Part shown: positions 46,601-58,806 of the stretch, piece by piece
Position numbering within the stretch: position 1 is the stretch's first letter
Layout of the letters: every line of letters begins with the position of its first letter
From: Coriaria nepalensis
Lineage: Eukaryota > Streptophyta > Magnoliopsida > Cucurbitales > Coriariaceae
Length of the DNA stretch: 64,000 nucleotides
Assembly (NCBI GenBank): GCA_027186245.1
Contig: CP114488.1
Location: 12,501 to 76,500 of the forward strand
Reading direction: 5' to 3'
Program-made: the position numbers and the translations under genes
The notes under the pieces: generated by a model
What the model saw: the letters and a program-made list of their open reading frames with translations, nothing else
The model's database searches: none
What the model was told of the DNA's origin: nothing

Positions 46601-49494
46601 TCCCGTGTTTCCCTCTCCTTTGCTTCAGTATTTTCCCTTTCTCGGGCTTCGGCAGCAGCCCTTTCCAATTTCTCACGGGCGTCTGCCACAGCTCTTTCAC
46701 GAGCTTCAGCTTGGGCTCGCTGCACTGCAGCCCTTTCAGCACGTTGTCGAGCCTCAGCATTTGCCTTGTCAACAGCAGCCCTCTCCGCTCTTGTACGAGC
46801 TTCATGAGCAGCCCTCTCACGTGCTTCCCTCGTGGCCCTTTCCACAGCTTGTCTTGCCTTCTCCTTTTCCCTTTCAATCTCCCTTGCCCTCTCCTTTTCC
46901 CTTTCAAGTCTTCTTTGTTCTCTCTCTCTTTCCTCTCTTTCCCTGGTTCTATCCCTCTCACTCTCAAGTCTTCTTTGTTCCCTTTTCTTCTCCTCTCTTT
47001 CCCTGTCCCTCTCTCTCTCTTGCTTTTGGGTTCTTTCATCTTGCATAGTTCTCTCATCTTGATCAGGATACACAGGTTCTTTGCTTCTGGTCACCTTTAT
47101 GCTCTCTCTTTCTCTTACTTCCTTGGCATGCCTGAATTTAGCTTCAGCTCTATCCATAGCTTCCTTCATAGCAGCAGCAGCTGAGTTCATCTCCAGTTCT
47201 TCACCATAAAGACCATTTGTATTTTCATCCACATTATTTCGACTCCTGCCCCTTGCAAAATCCTCAAGTTCATCGATTGGAGACACGCCTGAGGCTTCTG
47301 CTTCTGGGGGAGACCTAGTAACATGAGAGTATGGCAAGAAATTTGGGGACGAAGAGTAATCATTAACCTTCTTTCTTGCAGTTGTGGCAGTGGATGAACC
47401 CATTCCGCTCTTTGTGATCTTTGCCGGAACTGTAGGAGGTGGTCTTGAAGGTGGTGGAGCATGGGTAGGTTGGGTAAAAAGAGGAATATCTGATACACTG
47501 AGCCACATGTCATTAGACAATTCGAAATTATCTGCATACTTTTCATACTTTGGAGTCATATCACCTGGCATATCTGTGTCTTTAGATCTAGTACTATCAT
47601 AAGATGGAGGAGATGCAGATTGATGAAAAAATTTACTAGAATTAGTTGAAACTGTAGGCATATCAAACAGGGTCTCATTAAATTGTCGATTGCTCGCATC
47701 TGACACTTCCTTGTGCAGGTGGTGTTGGGGACTTTTTGTAGTTTCCTTCTCATTTGCTTCCTTGTTAGTATTAGTCCCAGTCTCATTCATGTTAACATCT
47801 CCCCATAAAGGGTTGCTGCTTCGCTTAACCGTATTACTTTCATTTGATGAAAATGTGGGAATCGATTTCCCAAGGCCAGCAAACGGATCTAAATCATGAA
47901 GTATTTTACCATTGGAAGCAGGGATACTATCAAATTTCGTACTTCGAGAACTACCAATCTTGTTAATTTCTTCCAATGGGTCAGTATATTGACCTGATAT
48001 ATTGAAGGGTTCGTCAACCAGCTTAGAGGTAGCCTTAGACCTGGTGGGTTCTGAGGACCAAGGGGCCCCTGAAGTTGACCTGGGACAAAGTAACATTGCA
48101 TGAGTGAAATCTCCAAAAACTTGGACCATGGTTATTATATAGCTAAATACTATGTACTCAGCCACGTCAAACAACACAAAACAAATTGGGACCGATCAAT
48201 ACTATAGAATAGTAAATATTGTAAATTCACATTAAGAGATACTCAAACAGAAAATAACAATGAATATACCAAAAAATGTCTTAGGTTCGATAATTAAATT
48301 CATTACAAAATGAACTTGGTAGGTTATTCACATGTACATTCTATTCATTTCTAAGGAATTTGAACTTCTAACATCTTTGCTTATGAGTGCAAAGCAAGAA
48401 TATATGGTGGTGATTTTAATGTATGCATATAAAGGACAACTAGCCAGTTAATCCCACGTAGGAAGGTGTCTAAGTGACCATGACCAAGTTCATATGGAGC
48501 CATGAAGAAAGCCTCATAAAAAGTTACCAACCATCATAATTGTAGGCAGTAGCTTCTAAGATCAACTAAAATATTGAACTAGAAACCAAATGGAAAATGT
48601 TGCAAGTTTAAGTCAAAATACCATAGTTTTATTCATTTTCTCTTTTGAGAAAAAAATTACTTCCCCTGACACATACGTGGGCTCTAGATAGAAAATCTGC
48701 GGAGAACAACAAATGAAGAGAGAGAGAGAGAGAGAGAGAGAGAACCACTGTGAATCATTTACAAATTTATCAACAAATTCCCACAGCTAGTTGAGAACAC
48801 CAACAATATAATTGTCCTCAATCTTGCCAGAAAGTGTTATAAGATGAAACAGACGGAAGTTGCATTACCTTTCACCCCGGGAGCTACTACCAAAGCCCTT
48901 CATCAAATCATCAAAAGCAGGAATGTTCTGATCGTTTTTGTCCAAACTTTTCCCACTCGAACTAGTTGACATGGGTTCAGCTTTACCAAATCCCGGAAGA
49001 AGATCATCGAAAGCAGCTGCATTTCCTTTCTGTGGTGAAGACATGGACGAAAACACATCATCATAATTGTGTTTTGTCGAACTCTGTAATCCCGGCATGC
49101 CATCAAAAATGTCATCGTCATACATAGGTTTATCGTAAACAGGCGAATTTGAAGACTCTGCGCCTGAATTATTGTCCAATTTGACGTCGTCATAGACTAC
49201 TCTAGGGTCATTGGATTTGCCCGCATACCTCGCCGACCCACCAAGTAGATCGTCCAGACCACCAAAGTCCTGATTCTTCTGATTACTACTACCTCTGGAT
49301 AGGAAATGTGAATCAAGATCATGTCGAAAGGAACTGGAGGTCCGGTTGGATCGAGAATCAGAAAGCGATCCCAAATCAAAATTGAGAGAGCTAGCAGAGA
49401 GATTAGAGGAGCCTTTGGATGCAGCTATTGGGGCCGATTTTTCTTGTGGCTTCAAACCAAAATCGGTAGCTAGGAGACCATCAAAGTCGTTCAT
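43679..49494 (-). CDS. Auxilin-related J-domain protein (clathrin uncoating)
   Basis: Auxilins recruit Hsc70 through a C-terminal J domain to strip clathrin from vesicles. Exons on the minus strand: 49494-48869, 48079-46375, 46297-46162, 46074-45977, 45791-45726, 45209-45120, 44504-44328, 43717-43679. They join in frame to 978 residues. The start chosen ([17 protein letters not shown]) matches the usual start of plant auxilin-related proteins; an in-frame ATG 12 codons upstream (49530) is possible. Residues 1-340 are disordered with DDLL and FDDL-type motifs. About 340-580 is a long Arg/Glu/Ala-rich helix ([22 protein letters not shown] repeats). The J domain at about 905-978 has the HPD tripeptide in [11 protein letters not shown] at about residue 942 and ends [11 protein letters not shown]. 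All key parts are intact. Confidence 0.95.
48717..48742. repeat. (GA)n microsatellite in auxilin-related intron 1
   Basis: About 13 uninterrupted AG units lie between the first two coding exons. Confidence 0.9.
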
Positions 49495-49775
49495 GGCGAT
49501 GGGAAGATAATCAATTAGGGGTTGCGCCAAACTGGAAAGGGCAGTGATAAAAGATGATTCGAAGAAACTAACGATCTGGATTGGACGTAGAGATCTGATC
49601 TGGGCGAGCGGGAGTCGGCCTCCTGCGATTTATCATTTGCAGCAAGATTCGGTGATCCCTTCTTCTTCCTCCTTGCCCTCGGTGGTGGTGGGAAGGAAAT
49701 TTCCTGTGAGGGAAGAGGAGAGAGAGGCGAGGAAAGGGAAAAGACTTCCTTCCTTCCGCTAATTTGGGCCTTTTC

Positions 49776-49784
49776 TATATATAC
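49776..49784 (-). promoter_or_regulatory. Probable TATA box of the auxilin-related gene
   Basis: On the minus strand gtatatatagaa lies about 285 bases before the chosen ATG. Confidence 0.5.
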
Positions 49785-50185
49785 AAGATATTTTTTATTT
49801 AAAAAAAAAGAGGGACAAACAAACAATCAAACAGTAGCGTAACCAAAAGCTAATCATTTCCGCATCCAAATAAGTTGGGCCTGGTCCTGGCCCTGGCAGT
49901 GGCCCGACTCTTGGTCAAATTATCCAGTCAGGTCCGTGATTTGCAGAACCTTAACGGATTAGTCTCTGGTCATGTTTGGGCGGGCTGAGCCCAACATGAT
50001 GAATCGAATGAAGGCCGAAGCAGGGCGAGCCTTGTAATGTGTACCGACCATAATAATAAGTATGTAATGGTGGAGATTTTGCAACGTGGAATTTAGCGTT
50101 GAGCGTCGCTACCAACGTTTGATTTTCCCTCGGAAATCCTGCGTTTGCTGAACATTTTCCCGGAAGATCTTTCGGAGGAGGATCG

Positions 50186-50195
50186 GTATAAATAC
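50186..50195 (+). promoter_or_regulatory. TATA-like box close to the sirtuin ATG
   Basis: gtataaatac ends 23 bases before the first ATG (50219). If used, transcription would start almost at that ATG, so a later ATG (50225 or 50231, or the in-frame one at 50728) may be the real start. Confidence 0.4.
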
Positions 50196-50218
50196 AGCAA
50201 ATTCATTTTCCTTCAACT

Positions 50219-52092
50219 ATGGCCATGCTCATGCGCTTACCTTCCAAACTCCCGGTCCCCTTCTTCTTCTTCTATGTAAGGTGTCTACTTTCATTGTTCA
50301 AATCTTAATTTGTCTCCCAAGATTTTACTATCTTTCTTATTTCAGAAATATATATATACATGGACGAGTTAATGTGTTATATCATTGAAGAAGAAAGTTG
50401 GATACTTTATATATCAAAGGGGTCAGTAAGATTCTATTCAATAGTGAAAGAATCTACAAAGTTGCCATGGAATTGATTGAACCAGGTAATGAATAGAGCC
50501 TAGAATTCAATAGGAACAAAGTGACAATAGCCAAGCACACTTGTAATGGTGTGCCTCGTTTTTTTCTTAAGATTTGGGTAGTGGAGAATGCTAATTCAAA
50601 ATCAGGAATGGGGAAAGATGTGGTGACTTCGTCTTCTTCTTTATATAAATTAACTCGTTTTCCCGTATCATCTACACTCATCTTTTATAGCTTCTATCTG
50701 CAGCCTTCCTTAGCTACAAGAGATGTAATGGGAAGAAGCATCATGACAGGCAAGTTTTCATGTCAATTTTTTTTCTCCCCTGAACCACGATGTTAACGCT
50801 TTTCTTTTTTAAATGTTGTGGAAATGATGGAAATCCTTGCTTCTGAGATGTATAGATTTTGTTCATTCTACTGGTCAAAGTTGGCTAATACCTAGAAGAA
50901 GAGGAAGGCTCATATCTTTTCTGTGCTCTTTGAAGTATAGTCAAACACCAAGCAAAATTTCAGCCCCTGATACCTCATTGAAAAGGGAAGAAAATGTTCC
51001 TCGAAACTTTTTTAGGGATAAGAAAGTGGTTCCTGATTCAGATCCCCCTACCATGAAGGATGTCAATCTTTTGTACAACTTCTTTGATCAAAGGTCAATC
51101 CTAATCTATTCAGTACCTACTAATTGATGTCAAATTATGAAACACATTCATTTGTAATGCTCCTACTGTTCATATTTTGAAGTGAAGAACCAACTTTTCA
51201 TGTTAGAGGCTTCAATTCCTCTGAGAAGTTTAAGCATACCCTTAGATAGTCGTCCCTTTACTTTTGCAATACAATTAGACAAGGATAAATCAAGAAAAAT
51301 GTTTAAACCTCTTGGATATCATATTTTATAAATTTGGGATTTAAGGAGTAGTTATTTTCTCACTACATATGTATAGACAAATTTGTGAAGGTAATTGAGT
51401 GACCTCTCTTCATTATGCAGTACCAATCTTGTAGTGCTGACTGGAGCTGGAATGAGCACAGAGTCTGGAATTCCTGATTATAGAAGGTCGATATCTTCCC
51501 TATCTTTGACTTACCTACAAAGCTTTAAAAAGAACATTATGTGCAGCATGACCGCAATATGATCTTATGGTTTTCTTTTCCATTTTATGTTATATATCAA
51601 TTTGACATTCTCATATAAATATTTTCGTGTATGTTGCAGCCCAAATGGAGCTTATAGTTCTGGTTTCAAACCAATTACACATCAGGTGATCCGAAGGCAT
51701 GTGCTCTGTTATTCTATATCCCAAAATATAAAATTCACATAATGGTTTGAGCAATCTGACCAATTGTGCCTCATGTGCATGGAATTGATTATAGATGGAT
51801 TAAGCTTTTTATCAATTATTTGCATACATGATATGATAATATTTGGCCATAAATGCAGCTTATGTTTTTGGACCTCAAGTAGCTTGTTTTATGTTGTGAT
51901 AACTGTGGAATAATCCAAAATAGGAGTTTGTACGTTCGCTTCGGGCCCGCCGTCGTTATTGGACAAGGAGTTATGCGGGGTGGAGACGTTTCACGGCAGC
52001 ACGGCCTGGTCCTGCTTATTTTGCTTTAGCTTCTCTAGAAAAAGCTGACCGTGTAAGTTTGATCATCACTCAAAACGTTGACAGGTTAGCTA

Positions 52093-52131
<39 letters not shown>

Positions 52132-53434
52132 ATTCGTCATCCAAAAATCTATGTAGATGGCAGAAAAACAAGCCAGCCTGGTAGGTCTCACTGGGAATTT
52201 ATCTTGTTCCAGGCTGCACCATCGTGCTGGTAGCAATCCACTTGAGTTACATGGGACCGTATATTCTGTAATTTGTTTAGACTGCAGCTTTTCCTTTGAC
52301 CGGAGTTTATTTCAGGACCAGTTGAAGACTCTAAACCCAAAGGTTGGTTGTGTTCCCTACCTGGTTCTTCTACAACCTCTTGTGCATTCATTCTCGCTTC
52401 ATAATTGGGATTAGAACCTATCATTAGAATTACATATTACTACAGTGGGCAGAAGCAATTGAAAGTTTGGACCATGGGAATCCCGGATCAGACAAAAGCT
52501 TTGGGATGAAGCAAAGGCCTGATGGTGATATCGAGATTGATGAAAAATTTTGGGAGGAGGATTTCTGCATACCCACTTGCCAGAAATGCAACGGAGTGCT
52601 CAAACCTGATGTAAGGAATCAATCTTTTATCACTTATAACTATTCAGCTTACTACCTGCAAGAGCCTATGAGATGCTTATGTTTCATACATATTCAGAAG
52701 AATGCATTTGCATCTACTCTTGTAGATAGTGTTTCTCAGTAAGCACTTGTTCATGACAAACCAATCTGTAAAACAAAATGTTGGGGAAAGGATCTCTTAG
52801 TAACTGGTGTCTTGCTGGTTTTCATTTTATTTTTCCAAAAAAATAAAATAAAATGAAGGTTGTCTTCTTTGGTGATAATGTTCCCAAAGATAGAGCTGAC
52901 ATGGCCATGGAATCTGCAAGGAAATGTGATGCTTTTCTCGTATTAGGGTCCTCCCTCATGACTATGTCTGCCTTCCGGCTTGTCAGGTAATTTGATTAAA
53001 TTTAACAAATGTTTGTACAAATATGGATGCAATTCAAACTCAACTGATTTGATTACCACTTTTCAGAGCTGCCCACGAGGCAGGTGCAGCTACTGCGATT
53101 GTGAATGTGGGTCAGACAAGGGCTGACAATTTGGTACCGTTGAAAATAAATGCTCGGCTGGGAGAGGTATAGAGTATAAGTAATACTAGCCCCATAAAAA
53201 AAAAAAAATCCGCTAATTGTTTCTTCTGCTGTATACTTTGAGTGTTGTTAATACCGCACCAGCCTGGGCAGCCAGCAGTTGTGTTTCTGGCATTTATGTC
53301 ATTTTGACCAAATGCTTTTCTTTTGGCCCCTTTAATAACAGATTATGACCAGAGTACTTAACACTGGATCACTCAGCATTCCTGCTCTTAGTGACGGAAC
53401 ATTTTATGACGAAAAGAAAAGAGCGTTCAGGTAA
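50219..53434 (+). CDS. SRT2: NAD-dependent protein deacylase, SRT2-like class II sirtuin
   Basis: Sirtuins remove acyl groups from lysines using NAD+; plant SRT2 is reported mainly from mitochondria. Exons: 50219-50275, 50704-50749, 50856-51093, 51421-51486, 51640-51685, 51924-52084, 52213-52342, 52446-52610, 52859-52986, 53067-53166, 53342-53434. They join in frame to 409 residues. The N-terminus is basic and Phe-rich, as in organelle targeting. NAD-binding motifs are [15 protein letters not shown] (about 122-136) and TQNVDRLHHRAG (about 200-211). The catalytic His is about 218 in LHGTV. Zinc ligands fit C226, C229, C293 and C296 (CLDC and CQKC). [12 protein letters not shown] and INARLGE follow. 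Intron 2 would use a GC donor (gacag/gcaagt). The tail runs 14 residues past SLSIPAL, where I recall the Arabidopsis protein ending. The first two exons rest on phase and weak likeness only. Confidence 0.9.
52096..52127. repeat. (CT)n microsatellite in a sirtuin intron
   Basis: About 16 uninterrupted TC units begin 12 bases after the donor at 52085. Confidence 0.9.
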
Positions 53435-54047
53435 ATTCTTGGAGGTAGAGTTGAAAGGTGTTTGGCCGTAAGTAGTTTTCCAATCCATATTTGATCGATG
53501 TTTCGTTTTAATTTGTGTATAAATTGGGAGGAAAAACTGATCCTTATTTCTCCTCTTCACTTGGTTAAACTCATTGATCGTGTGATAGTGGAATCGTAAT
53601 GTGTATGATTAAAAGGGATTCCTTTTCATTTTCATGTTAAGATGAGTGGAAAATTGGGTTTTGAGTAGCTATAATGTCTCTAACTGACGCCAGTTTTTTT
53701 GAAATCATAATAGATATAGATAGATATATGTATATCATAACTTATCGGACATGGAAAAGGAAATATGATTGAACTAATGATATAAGCAGTGCCCAGTAAT
53801 ACATATAGAACCTAATGCAGACAAAACTTATTATCCGATAGAACACATCAAGTTCCAAGGACAAACAGAAACGGACGTTTTGCATTGGCAACTCCCAATA
53901 ACTTCCATACATGCATATATATGGGCTAGCCAGCCAATGATCTAACCTTGTAATGTTCTGTAAATTAAGAGGAGGGAAAACAGAAACAGCACATTAATAA
54001 AATAAAATAAAATGGAAAGTTGAGATGGAGATGGTATGAAGAAAGAA
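53435..54047. other. Convergent 3' regions of the sirtuin and EG45-like genes
   Basis: These are the likely 3' UTRs of two genes that face each other. No other feature is seen apart from AT-rich DNA. Confidence 0.6.
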
Positions 54048-54618
54048 TTACTCTTGAAACTCAACGAGGATTCTTCCAGCTTTAGGATCAGCAATCAAAG
54101 CAAATGCATCTTCAGAGAGATTGATAGCCCCACACGATGTGGAAGGGCAGTGATCAACAACGAAGACAGTAATAGTGTCATTCCTCCGGCAAGGAAATGC
54201 AAATTTGGTGCCAATAGGTCCCACACACCGGACATAGAATTCTGTCCCGCACGATGATCCGTTGTTCCATAACTCCTTCCCTACTCCCGCAACTAAAAGG
54301 TCGCTGTAGTCCGTGTCTCCAAAGCAAGCGGATGCTACGGTCATAGATTAATAAGAATGGTGGTACAATTTGTATGATCAGTGATCATGTTATGCTAATG
54401 CTAAGAAAATAATCAAGTGCAAACGAATGAATGAATGATAGGTAGATTGATTAATTAATGAATTAGTACTCACGAATATAAGGAGGCTTATAATAGGTTG
54501 CAGTGACCAAATTAGTAGGGGAGTCGGCATATGAATATGGAATTGGCACAAAATATAAGGCTAAGCAGGCAGCAGTCATCGTCGACATGATTATGTTCCT
54601 TATAATCAGGACTCCCAT
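54048..54618 (-). CDS. EG45-like domain / plant natriuretic peptide-like protein, copy 1
   Basis: These small secreted proteins have an expansin-like double-psi barrel without the expansin C-terminal domain; some act in water and ion balance or wound response. Exons on the minus strand: 54618-54474 and 54334-54048, in frame, 143 residues. Residues 1-30 form a signal peptide (IIMSTMTAACLALYFVPIP). The mature part opens with ATYYKPPYIPSACFG, the intron falling in the Pro codon, then LWNNGSSCGTEFYVRC, FPCRRNDTITVFVVDHCP and INLSEDAFALIAD, ending GRILVEFQE. Six or more cysteines match the family pattern. A nearby paralog with the same intron site lies at 55867-56523. The open frame running on past the exon start at 54334 is intron. 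Confidence 0.93.
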
Positions 54619-54710
54619 TTCTTTTAATTGTTAGATACAATACAATACTACTGCTACTGCTGGCTGTTGCTTCAGGATTTAACAATATATATGCTGAGCA
54701 ATCCTATTCT

Positions 54711-54714
54711 CTTT

Positions 54715-54717
<3 letters not shown>
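54711..54717 (-). promoter_or_regulatory. Probable TATA box of EG45-like copy 1
   Basis: tataaag on the minus strand, 93 bases before the ATG. The paralog has the same heptamer 59 bases before its ATG. Confidence 0.6.

Positions 54718-54761
<44 letters not shown>
54715..54761. repeat. (GATA)n microsatellite
   Basis: About 11 perfect units overlap and lie directly upstream of the TATA box of EG45-like copy 1, so length changes would fall in its promoter. Confidence 0.9.
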
Positions 54762-55866
54762 TATACACATATATGCTTGATACATTCCTGTCATTTCCAG
54801 CACGCGCCGGATCTTTATTTTAATATTGTTTTATATAAATGGTTATCCTGATATTCCAAGTTGATTTAATCAAAGGGAGTAGAAGATGATCATGATCCTT
54901 TGGAACAAGTAAAAGACTTTCGGACACGATGAATGTAATCAATTGATGTGTCTTATTATTGGGTAAGGAATTATTAAGAATGTATATATATATCTGCGCC
55001 GAATCTATATTTTCGGTCGGCCTCAAAATGGCTATAACTTTCACTTAATCAATCGGAATAATTATTTTGGCCCAAAAAAAATAAATAAATAAATAATAAA
55101 TAAATAAAAATATATATATATATATATATATATTTCATGAATAATAAGAATTCATTTCATGCATGCATAATATAATCCCATTGCAGCCTACGTATGTATA
55201 GTATAACATTGATTAATTAGCAGCTGAAATCTTTTTATTTTATTTTATTTTTTTATCATTCATTCGAAATATTCATAATTTTTAACATTCAACTAATCTC
55301 TCGTCCAATAATGCTTGCTTAGGCCAGGCTTATGCTAACTCTACAGGTTTCTATATTATTCCATTATGACAATGGTTTACCTAAGAACTTTATGTCAAAA
55401 TAATTAACTCATAAATAAATTAATTTAAAGTTGCATTTATTAATTTATTTCTAATTATTCCAATTGTAGTACTGTCTCGCTTTGAACTTGAGTTGAGTGT
55501 AGAGTAAATAGTCATAACCGTACGTGGTTATGAATTAAGTCCAACCATATGTTTAGGAATCTTCACTCATTCGCATTGAACTTGTTGAAGTCAAAAAAAC
55601 TACATTAGTCATGCACCAATTATTATGTCCTACGACGGAATTGAAAATAAAGATATATCTAATGATCAGGCCGAGAGTTAAGAGATTAATCAGGATACAG
55701 AATATTTATATATATATATTTCTCATAAGTATAAAGTATATACCGTATGTGGGTGGATACATACACAAACGTTGCTAATTATTCTTGACATCGATGTCCT
55801 TAATTACATTATAGGTAGAGATCATTAGAGAATACAGATAGTGGCTGATCGAGGTTGCTTAATTAA
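54762..55866. other. AT-rich spacer between the two EG45-like genes
   Basis: It includes an (AT)n run at about 55110-55131 and (AAAT)n-like DNA before it. No gene is seen. Confidence 0.65.
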
Positions 55867-56523
55867 TTAGTTTAGAAATTCAACAAGTATTCTTCCAGCA
55901 GAAAGACGAGCTATACGGGCAAATGCATGTCGAGAAAGGTTGATTTCTCCTCGACATGTGGGTGGAGGACAATAGTCGACAACTACAACAGAGACGGTAG
56001 TATTCCACTTATGGCAAGGATATGGAGCATTTGAAATTGTAGATCCAATGCATTGTACCACTAATCTGGTCCCGCACACCGAACCATTGTTCCACAGCGC
56101 AGGGCCTGCGCCCGCAACGAAATGACCATGATCTTTGTATCCATAGCATGCAGACGCTGCCCATCATATCATATAATATAATTGACTAGATCGTCACAAA
56201 TCACAATATATATATATATAGGTAATCAACTACATGTAAGTACGTACGTAATTAGGAATTTAATACTTTGATCAGTTCTCATATATATAACTATTCCTAC
56301 GTGTATGTCAACATATATGCATGCATGCACGTCGTAAAACCTACCGATCCACCTATTTCATGCAGCATGAATATATAAGATATATAGTGCAAAAAATTCA
56401 AAACTCACGGATATAAGGAGGCTTATAATAGGTGGCAGTTGCCGATAATAATGGAACATAAGCATTTGCAATGGGCAGAGAATATACGACCATATAGCAT
56501 ATCATCAGTTTGATCACCCCCAT
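55867..56523 (-). CDS. EG45-like domain / plant natriuretic peptide-like protein, copy 2
   Basis: Exons on the minus strand: 56523-56409 and 56156-55867, in frame, 134 residues. It has a short signal peptide (MGVIKLMICYMVVYSLPIANA), then ATYYKPPYIPSACYG, LWNNGSVCGTRLVVQC, YPCHKWNTTVSVVVVDYCP, GEINLSRHAFARIARL and GRILVEFLN. The intron lies in the same Pro codon as in copy 1, and both second exons are about 290 bases, so the two genes are tandem duplicates that have since diverged strongly. The cysteine pattern and the VDYCP motif are kept. Expected to be secreted; the function is taken from the family only. Confidence 0.93.
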
Positions 56524-56581
56524 TTCTTTCGTAATATATATAGTATATAATTGCAATTATATGTAGAGAAGGATCGGTTAA

Positions 56582-56588
56582 CTTTATA
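56582..56588 (-). promoter_or_regulatory. Probable TATA box of EG45-like copy 2
   Basis: tataaag on the minus strand, 59 bases before the ATG. Confidence 0.6.
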
Positions 56589-57497
56589 GCTATACAGTAT
56601 ATAGAATGTTTTCAGATGAGTATATACATAAGTGATATATACATATATATATATATATGGTCGTCATTGCAAATGCATAGTTTGAACCACTCTCTTCAAC
56701 TGATAACGACCAAACTATTACTTTATTTAGTGTGATATATAGCTCTAGGAAACTAAGCAGGTAATTATACTAGTTTGGACGAAGTAAATGACTTTCCGAT
56801 AGGATTAAGGTAGATGTGTCTTTTATTCTTGGTAAGTGGGTAGGCATGCACCGAATCTTAGTTGTATCTTGTATGGCATGTCATGCCATGCCATGCATGG
56901 CCATTTACATAAGACTTACTCTAGAGTAAAGGCAGCCATACACCATGTCTGGTCAATGGTCATGAGAGGGATAAGATCATTATTTTTATGTTGGATACAT
57001 ATACAAGAGAGATCAAGAGATCTAACACATGAATGTATATTGTATATTACACAGTAACAAATGAAGCATAATTAAGCCTTACCATGAACAGGTAGCATGA
57101 TATTAGTAGCCATCGTTGACAAAGAAAAGTATTCCTAATTATATGTCACAGCCTCAAAGTTTCACTAGCTGGCTAGCTTATACTATATTTTACAACATGA
57201 TCAACATATATAGAAACTCAATCAAATCATCTTTTTTCATATCATACTCTTCAAAGTTCAAATTGTATGTACAGAAATAAGCTTTTAATTTGTATGTAGG
57301 AATATATAGGAGGAAGGTGGAACCTTTATGTTTAAGTAATATTGCAATTGCCATTGCAAGCATGCATACGTGCGCAGATCGATGGAATATTTAGTCAATG
57401 CAAATCTGCATTCTGTAGCCTGAAAATGCCCGGAATCCTTTTTTCTTTTTATCATACTAACCAATTAATGAGGGGACTATATAATATACATATTATG

Positions 57498-57531
<34 letters not shown>

Positions 57532-58806
57532 TTCGTTATACCTGTCTTTTTGTCATACATATTACATACAATTAGTGAAGTGAGGCGACTTTTCCATTCA
57601 TGCAAGTTCACCGACTTTTCAATTGTTAAAAGTGACTAGCTAGGGATTAATCTTAATTAATTAATTACCTTCTGATCCCATTTCAAGTCAAAAAGGACTT
57701 GTAAGTACCTACAAAGCATACAAATGTACACGATCATATATCATGTATCATATATCATCTAGGCATTGTATTCTGGATAGTGTACAGCATCTGGCTGGGG
57801 CCGTGTTTCTTAACCATCTACTGTATAGTGTATAGGGCCTACAAAACATTCATTAAAATATACAAAAAATACTGTTCCTCATCATAAAATGAGATTGATC
57901 GAGCAAATCAATGTCAAATTAAATTCCTTATTCTCATAATTCAGGGCATCCATGGTATTACAATACAAGCTATTACCGTATGACGTTTTGGGGTCATAAA
58001 GCAAAGTGAGCATACAGTATATGGGGATGGGGGTAGCTCTGCTTTATTGTGACGGATCTCCTACATGATACCATATCTTTCCCTCAACTCAACTTGTTCT
58101 AAAATCTAATCTTATAATTTATCAAACCTATAGGCTATACACAAGGGACGGGATCCTGCCATTCAACCTTAACACTATCAATCATGAGAGTACAAACAAA
58201 TATCTTCACCAGTTTGTGATCCACGGTTAACATGTATTAATCTTACCAAACTCGGCAGCAACACACAGGGCTTGCTTATATATATATATATATATATACT
58301 AAAACAACAACTCGCCGGAGAGTGGGGCCACTAAATCCAGCAGCCAATAATTAGGCAAATCGCAGCCTCATTTCGATGGAGGAATCAAAGCAATGATCCT
58401 GTATCAGTATCATGTCTTTCTACCCTCATTTCATTTTCTTACCCGTAGATGTTGTCTCATGATTGTCTTTGCCTGCAGTCAAATTAAGAGAAAACAGAGG
58501 ATATCACTTAAACAGCTTGTTCATTACTGCCCAGAAGATGAGTATACTTGTAATCAATTATTTCATATCTTAGATATAACAATCTAAGTTGAAGATGAAC
58601 ATATTCGTATTCATTATCACCACTATTTCACAATGGGAGCATCCTTTCTACTTATTAATGCGCCATGTATGTGTGTGTGTGCGCATATACATAAACCTTT
58701 TAATAAAAGACTAATTTTAATAATCCGGTCTATACTACTAAAATTTTTATTTTCTTTCATAAAAAGAGAGAAATCATCTACACTCTAGTAACAGCCATAA
58801 AAAGCA
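56589..58806. other. AT-rich intergenic DNA
   Basis: It contains (AT)n runs at about 56641-56658, 57498-57523 and 58276-58297. No exon set could be built on either strand. The right end, on the minus strand, may be the 3' UTR of the F-box gene. Confidence 0.6.

Larger units (their letters stand above)
49531..50218. other. Shared divergent promoter region of the auxilin-related and sirtuin genes
   Basis: It holds the auxilin-related 5' UTR and TATA (49776-49784) on the minus strand and, at its right end, the TATA-like gtataaatac (50186-50195) of the sirtuin gene. A GC-richer stretch (about 49880-50040) resembles repeat-derived DNA but has no clear ends. Confidence 0.6.

Noticed and set aside
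46481..47184. Several open frames of 76-157 residues opposite the auxilin-related exon, rich in Ser/Leu/Ala
   Set aside because: They are mirror images of the Arg/Glu/Ala codon repeats on the minus strand and have no family motif.
57064..57115. Minus-strand mini-exon MATNIMLPVH with a good GT donor
   Set aside because: I found no second exon or family match; chance is likely in AT-rich DNA.
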